This document shows, one piece after another, positions 5,021 through 11,053 of a DNA stretch of 13,232 nt. The DNA is from Actinomycetes bacterium (GTDB lineage: Bacteria; Actinomycetota; Actinomycetes; Propionibacteriales; Nocardioidaceae): positions 1 through 13,232 of the forward strand of contig JAEZEJ010000055.1 in the NCBI GenBank assembly GCA_023417775.1, given 5' to 3'. The first letter of the stretch is position 1. Each line of letters starts with the position of its first letter. Under the pieces are notes generated by a model. That model saw nothing but the letters and a program-made list of their open reading frames with translations. It searched no databases and was not told the origin of the DNA. Made by a program: the position numbers and the translations under genes.

Positions 5021-6753
5021 GAGGCCGCCTCCTGTTCGGTCAGCTGCGAGAGCACGATCTCGCGATACACGTCGTTGTCGGCCATCAGCTGTTCATGGGT
5101 GCCGGTGCCCACCACATTGCCGCGATCCATCACGACGATCCGATCGGCATCGCGGATGGTGCTGATCCGCTGCGCCACGATCACCACGGCGGCATCGGCG
5201 GTGACCGGGCGCAGCGCGCGACGCAGGGCGGCATCGGTCGCGAAGTCGAGGGCGGAGAAGGAATCGTCGAAGAGGTAGACCAGCGGGCGCCGGACGAGCG
5301 CGCGGGCGATGGCCAGCCGCTGCCGCTGGCCGCCGGAGAGATTGGACCCGCCCTGGCTGACCGGCGCCTCGAGTCCCTCCGGAAGGCGTTCCACGAAGTC
5401 CCGGGCCTGGGCGATCTCGAGCGCCTCCCACAGCTCCTCATCGGTCGCGTCTGCGCGGCCGAAGCGCAGATTGGAGGCGATGGTGCCGGTGAACAGCATC
5501 GCCTTCTGCGGGACGAGTCCCATGACCGCCCAGATGTCGGCCGGCCGCAGCTCGCGCAGATCGTGGTCGTCGAGCCGCACTGCTCCCTCGGTGACATCGA
5601 AGAGCCGGGTCATCAGACCGAGGACCGTGGACTTCCCGCTCCCCGTGCCGCCGACGATGGCCGTGGTCTCCCCGGGGCGCACCGCGATGGAGACGTGCCG
5701 TACGACATCGTGCTCGGCCCCGGGATACCGGAAGGAGGCGGAGTCGAGATCGAGCCGACCGTCGGTGATCGTCACCTCGGGCGCATCGGGGTCGAGGTCG
5801 ATGACCGGTTCGGTGTCGAGGACCTCGGTGATGCGCTCGGCGGACACCTCGGCCCGCGGCCACAGCATGAAGATGAAGGTGGCCATCATGACCGACATGA
5901 GGATCTGGATCAGATAGTTCTGGAAGGCCGTGAGCGCGCCGATCTCCAGATCCCCCGATTCGATGCGGTGCGCGCCCCACCAGATCGCCAGGACGACCGA
6001 GAGGTTCATGATGCCCATCAGCAACGGGAAGAAGATGCTCATGAGCCGGCCCGCCGAGATGGCGACATCGCGGTAGGCCGTATTGGCCTCGCCGAAGCGC
6101 TCGGTCTCGTAGCGCTCCTTGACGAAGGCGCGGATCACCCGGATGCCCGTGATCTGCTCGCGCATGATGCCGTTGATGCCGTCGATGCGGGTCTGCATCA
6201 GACGGAACAGCGGGCGCATCCGCCGGATGATGAGGGACAGCGTGATGACCAGCACCGGGAGCACGATGATGAGCACGCCGGAGAGCTCGACATCCTGACG
6301 CAGCGCCATGACGATGCCGCCGATGCCCATGATCGGGGCGACGAGGAGCATCGTCAGCCCCATGAAGAGCAGGAGCTGCACCTGCTGCACGTCGTTGGTG
6401 GAGCGCGTGATCAGCGTCGGCGCGCCGAACTGGGACATCTCCCGCGCCCCGAAGCCCTCGACCGCCCCGTAGACCCCCGCGCGCAGATCACGGCCGACCC
6501 CCATCGCCACCCTCGACCCGATGTAGACCGCGACCACATTGGTGACCACCTGCACGACGGTCACGGCCAGCATGAGGCCGCCGACCCGCCAGATATAGCC
6601 GACATCGCCCTGCGCGACGCCGTCGTCGATGATGTCGGCATTGAGACCGGGGAGATACAGCGTGGCCAGGGTCTGCACCAGCTGGAAGACCGCCACCCAG
6701 GCGATCGCACCGCGATAGGGGCGCAGATGTCTGCGCAGGAGTCCGATCAGCAC
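5017..6753 (-). CDS. ABC exporter half-transporter, degenerate-site subunit (BmrC/YheI, LmrC, TM287 type)
   Basis: This 578-residue half-transporter starts at a GTG (VLIGLLRRHLRPYRG). The type-I exporter membrane domain covers roughly residues 1-310. The ATPase domain has Walker A GGTGSGKST (K374), a canonical LSGGQ signature (S473), and Walker B YLFDD, in which D497 replaces the catalytic Glu. At the H-switch, Q528 (VAQRIST) replaces His. These two substitutions mark the noncanonical site of heterodimeric exporters, whose other site pairs this subunit's intact signature with the partner's Walker motifs. The partner follows after 43 nt that encode a bridging micro-ORF. The start lies 34 nt after the gntP stop with no evident terminator, so co-transcription with the gluconate genes is possible. 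The substrate cannot be inferred. Confidence 0.94.
   Translation of the reverse strand: MLIGLLRRHLRPYRGAIAWVAVFQLVQTLATLYLPGLNADIIDDGVAQGDVGYIWRVGGLMLAVTVVQVVTNVVAVYIGSRVAMGVGRDLRAGVYGAVEGFGAREMSQFGAPTLITRSTNDVQQVQLLLFMGLTMLLVAPIMGIGGIVMALRQDVELSGVLIIVLPVLVITLSLIIRRMRPLFRLMQTRIDGINGIMREQITGIRVIRAFVKERYETERFGEANTAYRDVAISAGRLMSIFFPLLMGIMNLSVVLAIWWGAHRIESGDLEIGALTAFQNYLIQILMSVMMATFIFMLWPRAEVSAERITEVLDTEPVIDLDPDAPEVTITDGRLDLDSASFRYPGAEHDVVRHVSIAVRPGETTAIVGGTGSGKSTVLGLMTRLFDVTEGAVRLDDHDLRELRPADIWAVMGLVPQKAMLFTGTIASNLRFGRADATDEELWEALEIAQARDFVERLPEGLEAPVSQGGSNLSGGQRQRLAIARALVRRPLVYLFDDSFSALDFATDAALRRALRPVTADAAVVIVAQRISTIRDADRIVVMDRGNVVGTGTHEQLMADNDVYREIVLSQLTEQEAAS
5028..5033 (-). promoter_or_regulatory. 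perfect Shine-Dalgarno for the micro-ORF
   Basis: AGGAGG on the minus strand, inside the last codons of the upstream ABC gene and 7 nt before the ATG at 5020. It is the only strong ribosome binding site at this gene junction. Confidence 0.75.
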
Positions 6754-6787
6754 CTCGTCAGCCTACGCCCGGGCGCCGACGGCGATC

Positions 6788-8158
6788 CTAGACGACGAGG
6801 TCGAGGGCGACGACGATGATCAGACCAGTCACCGACAGGACGGTCTCCATGATCGACCAGGACTTGATCGTCTGCCCGACCGAGAGCTTGAAGTACTCCT
6901 TGACCAGCCAGAAGCCCGCGTCGTTGACGTGGGAGAAGAACACCGAGCCGGCACCGATCGCCAGCACCAGCAGCGAGACCTCGCCGGCCGCGAGATCGCC
7001 GGCGATCGGGGCCATGATGCCCGCCGCCGTGACCGTCGCGACCGTCGCCGAGCCGGTCGCCAAGCGGATCAATACCGCCACGCCCCAGGCCAGCACGACC
7101 ACCGAGAAGCCGCTGTCGCTCACCCAGTCGGCGATCACTCCGGCGATCCCCGTGTCGACGAGGGTCTGCTTGAAGCCACCACCGGCACCGACGATCAGCA
7201 CGATGCCCGCGATCGGCGGGAGCGACTTCTCGATGCTGCCCATGATGTCGCCCCAGGACATGCCGCCGCCACGCCCCAGCGTGACCATCGCGACCAGCAC
7301 CGCCAGCAGGAGGGCGATGAACGGGGTGCCGATGAAGTCGAGCGCGGACTTGAGCAGGCCGTCCTGACCGACCACGTCGGCCAGCGTCTTGCCGAGCATC
7401 AGCACCACCGGCAGGAGCACTGTCGCCAGGGTCAGCGCGAAGGAGGGGCGCTTGCCGCTCCGCTCCTCGCTGCTGTCGAAGAGTTCCGGAGGCGGGACGT
7501 CGACCCACCGCGCCGCGACCTTCGCGAACAGCGGACCGGCGACGATGATCGTCGGGATCGCGGCCAGCACGCCCAGGCCGAGGGTCAGACCCAGATCGGC
7601 GTCCAAGGCGTCGACCGCCGCCAGCGGACCCGGGTGCGGCGGCACGAAGCCGTGCATCGCCGAGAGACCGGCCAGCGCGGGCAGCCCGAGGGCGATGAGC
7701 GACTTGTTGCTGCGTCGCGCCACCAGGAAGATGACCGGCATCAGCAGGACCAGCCCGATCTCGAAGAACATCGGCAGCCCGATGATCGCGCCGATGGCCG
7801 CCATCGCCCACGGCAGCATCCGGTCGCTGGAGCGACCGATGATCGTGTCGACCACCTGGTCGGCGCCCCCGGAGTCGGCGAGCAGCTTGCCGAACATCGC
7901 GCCCAGCGCGATCAGTGTCCCGACGCTCGCGACCGTGTCGCCGAGGCCCCCGGAGAAGCTCTCGACGACGTCGGCCATCGGCTGCCCGGCCACCGCGCCG
8001 ACCGTGAGCGATCCGAGGATGAGCCCCAGGAACGGGTGGAACTTGAAGAAGGTGATGAGCACGACGATGACGGCGATGCCGATCAACGCGGCGATGATCA
8101 GCTGCACGCTCCCCGCGGCGGGCGTGACGGGATCGGCGGTGAACAGATCGGTGATCAT
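6788..8158 (-). CDS. gntP: GntP-family gluconate:H+ symporter
   Basis: This integral membrane permease imports gluconate with protons. The 456-residue, highly hydrophobic product matches GntP-family length and carries the signature HGFVPPHPGPLAAVDALDADLG. Further landmarks are FKFHPFLGLILGSL near the N-terminus, LPMFFEIGLVLLMPVIF, RLATGSATVATVTAAGIMAP and the C-terminal SHVNDAGFWLVKEYF. The ATG at 8158 overlaps the gntK stop (ATGA), with a GAGAGG Shine-Dalgarno at 8164-8169, 5 nt away, inside gntK. Uptake followed by phosphorylation by the adjacent kinase delivers 6-phosphogluconate to the pentose phosphate pathway. No GntR-type regulator is encoded in the window. Some family members carry other sugar acids, so substrate specificity rests on the kinase neighbour. 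Confidence 0.95.
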   Translation of the reverse strand: MITDLFTADPVTPAAGSVQLIIAALIGIAVIVVLITFFKFHPFLGLILGSLTVGAVAGQPMADVVESFSGGLGDTVASVGTLIALGAMFGKLLADSGGADQVVDTIIGRSSDRMLPWAMAAIGAIIGLPMFFEIGLVLLMPVIFLVARRSNKSLIALGLPALAGLSAMHGFVPPHPGPLAAVDALDADLGLTLGLGVLAAIPTIIVAGPLFAKVAARWVDVPPPELFDSSEERSGKRPSFALTLATVLLPVVLMLGKTLADVVGQDGLLKSALDFIGTPFIALLLAVLVAMVTLGRGGGMSWGDIMGSIEKSLPPIAGIVLIVGAGGGFKQTLVDTGIAGVIADWVSDSGFSVVVLAWGVAVLIRLATGSATVATVTAAGIMAPIAGDLAAGEVSLLVLAIGAGSVFFSHVNDAGFWLVKEYFKLSVGQTIKSWSIMETVLSVTGLIIVVALDLVV

Positions 8159-8667
8159 GCTGACCTCTCGGGGATGCGATAGCGACGCAGGAAGGCCCGG
8201 GCGATGTCCTCGGGCGGGAGCGTGATGTCGAAGACGCCGCCGTTCTCGTCGGCCGCGAGCTGTTCGAGGGTGTCCTCCTGGGACTGCAGGAGCGAGGCCG
8301 GCATGAAGTGGTCCCGGTGCTCCATCCGCTCGCGGATCAGATCGTGGTCACCGACCAGATGCAGGAAGAGGGTCCGGGGCGCGTGCCGGGTCAGCACATC
8401 ACGATAGGAGCGACGCAGGGCCGAGCAACTGATGATGCCACCGCTCTCCTCGTGATCGGCCAGCCATCGTCCGATGTCCTCCAGCCACGGCCAGCGATCC
8501 TCATCGGTCAACGGGGTGCCCTCGGACATCTTCGCGATATTGGCCGGAGGGTGGAAATCGTCGCCGTCGGCGTACTCGATGCCCACCAGGTCAGCCACGG
8601 CATGTCCGACGGCCGACTTGCCGACCCCCGAGATGCCCATGACCACCACGAGCGGTGCTGCTGTCAT
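8155..8667 (-). CDS. gntK: gluconokinase
   Basis: This cytoplasmic kinase converts D-gluconate and ATP to 6-phosphogluconate. The 170-residue product is the usual size for the GntK/IdnK P-loop family. It contains Walker A GISGVGKS (residues 11-18, K17), the substrate-side motif DGDDFHPPANIAKMSEGTPLTDEDRWPWL, CSALRRSYRDVLT, and the lid-region motif FMPASLLQSQEDTLE. It is translationally coupled to gntP by a 4-nt overlap. The ATG at 8667 lacks a Shine-Dalgarno, but a -10-like TAGTGT lies 7 nt upstream, which fits leaderless transcription. The 49-bp gap to the preceding DsbA-like gene would hold this promoter. Confidence 0.96.
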   Translation of the reverse strand: MTAAPLVVVMGISGVGKSAVGHAVADLVGIEYADGDDFHPPANIAKMSEGTPLTDEDRWPWLEDIGRWLADHEESGGIISCSALRRSYRDVLTRHAPRTLFLHLVGDHDLIRERMEHRDHFMPASLLQSQEDTLEQLAADENGGVFDITLPPEDIARAFLRRYRIPERSA

Positions 8668-8674
8668 GGTGCTG

Positions 8675-8680
8675 ACACTA
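8675..8680 (-). promoter_or_regulatory. candidate -10 element for leaderless gntK transcription
   Basis: TAGTGT (TANNNT pattern) ends 7 nt before the gntK ATG and no Shine-Dalgarno is present, the arrangement seen for leaderless actinobacterial mRNAs. No convincing -35 hexamer was found 16-18 bp upstream. Confidence 0.3.
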
Positions 8681-8716
8681 GAACCGCCGGGGGCAAAGCG
8701 CCACCACCGCGGCAGA

Positions 8717-9382
8717 TCAGTCGTCGAGCGCCGCGACCACGGCCCGTTCGAGATCCTCGAAGGCGGTCAATTCGATGACCTCGCCGTCGACGAAGAAGGT
8801 GGGAGTGCCCTCGACGCCGAGCGCTCGGCCGTCCTCGAAGTCGGCTGCCACGCGCATCACGGTCTCGTCATCGGCGACGGCGGCATCGTAGGCATCCAGG
8901 TCCAGTCCGAGCTCATCGGCCAATCCCCGGAAGTACGGCGCCTGATCGACCCCGCTGGTGCCGTGCCACTCCTCCTGGGTCTCCAGCAGCCGGGCGTACA
9001 TCTCCTCGAAACGGTCCTGCTGGCCAGCGGCCTCCGCCGCGAGCGCCGCCGGGACGGAGTTCGGATGACCCGGCATCGGGAAATACCGGACGGCGAACTC
9101 GATGCGCCCCTCGTAGTCCTCGCGCAACTGCTCGACATAGGGATAGAAGGCGCGGCAGACCTCGCACTCGAAGTCGATGAACTCGACGACGGTCACGGTC
9201 GCATCATCGGATCGGTCGAGGTATCGCGTGTCGTCCGCGACGAGGGAGACCTCATCGGGTGACGGCGAGCCGTCCTCGCGCGTCTCGGAGGAGCCCCCGG
9301 CCCAGAACGCCGCCACAGCCACGACGGCGATCGCCAGGATCACCACGGCGACCCCGATGAGGACGCGGGTCCGCGTCGTCAC
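8717..9382 (-). CDS. membrane-anchored DsbA-family thiol-disulfide oxidoreductase
   Basis: This is predicted to be an extracytoplasmic thioredoxin-fold protein acting on disulfides of secreted proteins. The 221 residues comprise a short basic N-terminus and a hydrophobic anchor (about residues 7-28), a Ser/Glu/Asp-rich linker (30-45), then a DsbA-like domain. The redox motif CEVC is at C73-C76 (VVEFIDFECEVC). An inserted helical region follows, and the cis-proline motif GTPTFFVDG has P194. Both cysteines are intact, so activity is plausible; oxidase versus isomerase or reductase cannot be decided. The start GTG at 9382 overlaps the ffh stop as GTGA. Direct coupling to the SRP GTPase gene suggests a link between membrane targeting and folding of exported proteins. 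Mycobacterial and corynebacterial MdbA/DsbA-like proteins have the same layout. Confidence 0.9.
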   Translation of the reverse strand: MTTRTRVLIGVAVVILAIAVVAVAAFWAGGSSETREDGSPSPDEVSLVADDTRYLDRSDDATVTVVEFIDFECEVCRAFYPYVEQLREDYEGRIEFAVRYFPMPGHPNSVPAALAAEAAGQQDRFEEMYARLLETQEEWHGTSGVDQAPYFRGLADELGLDLDAYDAAVADDETVMRVAADFEDGRALGVEGTPTFFVDGEVIELTAFEDLERAVVAALDD

Positions 9383-10935
9383 AGCAGGTCTCGCAGCTCC
9401 TTGGGCAGCTCGAAGTCTTCGGCTCCCCCCTGCTGCGGGAAGCCGAAGGCTCCGGCGCCGTTCTCCGGCTTGGCCGGCTGCTCGGAGGCGGCCGCCGCGC
9501 GCTTGGCGGGATTGCCCGAGACCTTCTTGCCCTTCTTCCCCTTCTTGCCCTGCGGCTTCTGCTTGGCGCCGGCGCGCTTGCTGACACCCGGCATGCCGGG
9601 CATCGGGCCCATGCCCGGCATTCCCGGCATGCCACCGCCCTTGGCCATCTTCTGCATCATCTTGCTGGCCTCGAAGAAGCGGGTGACGAGCTGGTTGACA
9701 TCGCTGACCTGGGTGCCCGAGCCCTTGGAGATCCGGGCTCGACGGGAGCCGTCGATGATCTTGGGGTTCTCACGCTCCGCCGGGGTCATGGAACGGATGA
9801 TCGCCTTGATCTTGTCCATGTCGCGCTCGTCGAAATTGGCCAGCTGGTCCTTGAACTGGCCCATGCCGGGCATCATGCCCAGCAGCTTGGTCATCGAGCC
9901 CATCTTGGCGAGGGCTTCCATCTGCTGCAGGAAGTCCTCGAGGGTGAAGGTGCCACCGGCGACCTTCTCCGCCGCGGCCTGCGCCTGGTCGGCGTCGAAG
10001 GCCTTCTCGGCCTGCTCGATGAGGGTGAGGACATCGCCCATGTCGAGGATGCGCGACGCCATCCGGTCGGGGTGGAAGACATCGAAGTCGTCGAGCTTCT
10101 CACCCGTCGACGCGAACATGATCGGGCGCCCCGTGATGGAGCGGATCGAGAGCGCCGCGCCGCCACGGGCGTCACCGTCGAGCTTGGACAGCACCACACC
10201 GGTGAAGTCGACGCCCTCGGCGAAGGCCTCAGCCGTCACGACGGCATCCTGGCCGATCATCGCGTCGATGACGAAGAGCACTTCGTCGGGGTTCACGGCG
10301 TCGCGGATGTCCGAGGCCTGCTTCATCAGCTCGGCGTCGATGCCCAGACGACCCGCGGTGTCGACGATGACGACATCGTGCAGGGTGCGCTTGGCCTCGG
10401 TGATCGCATCCCGGGCGACCTGGACCGGATCGCCGACCCCGTTACCGGGCTCGGGGGCGAAGACCGTGACGCCCGCCTGCCCGCCGACGACCTGGAGCTG
10501 GTTGACGGCATTGGGACGCTGGAGGTCCGCCGCGACCAGCATCGGCGAATTGCCCTGGTCCTTGAGCCAGCGGCCGAGCTTGCCCGCCAGGGTGGTCTTG
10601 CCGGCGCCCTGGAGGCCCGCGAGCATGATGACGGTCGGCGGGTTCTTGGCGAACTGCAGCCGACGCGTCTCGCCACCGAGGATCGAGACGAGCTCCTCGT
10701 TGACGATCTTGATGACCTGCTGGGCCGGGTTCAGCGCCTGGCTGACCTCCGCGCCCCGGGCGCGCTCCTTGACATTGCCGATGAACGCCCGCACCACGGG
10801 CACAGCAACGTCGGCGTCGAGCAAGGCTATCCGGATCTCCCGGGCGACCTCGTCGATGTCGGCCTCGGACAGCTTGCCTTTGCCTCGGAGCGTCTTGAAC
10901 GCCGACTGCAGCCGGTCTTGGAGCGAATCGAACAT
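9379..10935 (-). CDS. ffh: signal recognition particle GTPase Ffh (SRP54)
   Basis: Ffh binds 4.5S/SRP RNA and signal sequences at the ribosome and delivers them to the receptor FtsY at the membrane. The 518-residue product has the N domain (1-90), G1 GLQGAGKTT (107-115, K113), DLQRP (138-142), G3 DTAGR (192-196) and G4 SKLDGD (250-255). The methionine-rich M domain (about 330-450) has the RNA-binding segment RMT-like SRRARISKGSG (397-407) and GMPGMP repeats. A Lys/Gly-rich tail (KKGKKGKK) and an acidic C-terminus extend beyond the E. coli length (453). No Shine-Dalgarno precedes the ATG. The 118-nt gap from glnD has -10-like TACCCT (10944-10949), 8 nt from the start, and TATACC near 10977 on the minus strand, both weak. 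The stop overlaps the DsbA-like gene. Confidence 0.97.
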   Translation of the reverse strand: MFDSLQDRLQSAFKTLRGKGKLSEADIDEVAREIRIALLDADVAVPVVRAFIGNVKERARGAEVSQALNPAQQVIKIVNEELVSILGGETRRLQFAKNPPTVIMLAGLQGAGKTTLAGKLGRWLKDQGNSPMLVAADLQRPNAVNQLQVVGGQAGVTVFAPEPGNGVGDPVQVARDAITEAKRTLHDVVIVDTAGRLGIDAELMKQASDIRDAVNPDEVLFVIDAMIGQDAVVTAEAFAEGVDFTGVVLSKLDGDARGGAALSIRSITGRPIMFASTGEKLDDFDVFHPDRMASRILDMGDVLTLIEQAEKAFDADQAQAAAEKVAGGTFTLEDFLQQMEALAKMGSMTKLLGMMPGMGQFKDQLANFDERDMDKIKAIIRSMTPAERENPKIIDGSRRARISKGSGTQVSDVNQLVTRFFEASKMMQKMAKGGGMPGMPGMGPMPGMPGVSKRAGAKQKPQGKKGKKGKKVSGNPAKRAAAASEQPAKPENGAGAFGFPQQGGAEDFELPKELRDLL

Positions 10936-11053
10936 AGGGCTTCAGGGTATCCGAGGCGATGAACCCTCCGCTGCCGGTATACCCGACTTCAGCGCGGATC
11001 GGACGGCTGGCGATGCGACATCACGCACCCGACGGCTCCCTGTGCGGGACCGC

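Noticed and set aside
6766..6775. Palindrome CGCCCGGGCG between gntP and the first ABC gene as a terminator
   Set aside because: It has no loop and no U-tract and is only 10 bp of G/C sequence, so chance is likely.
5095..6819. 574-codon plus-strand open frame antisense to the first ABC gene
   Set aside because: A composition artefact with Asp/His/Arg-rich shadow sequence opposite a well-supported transporter.
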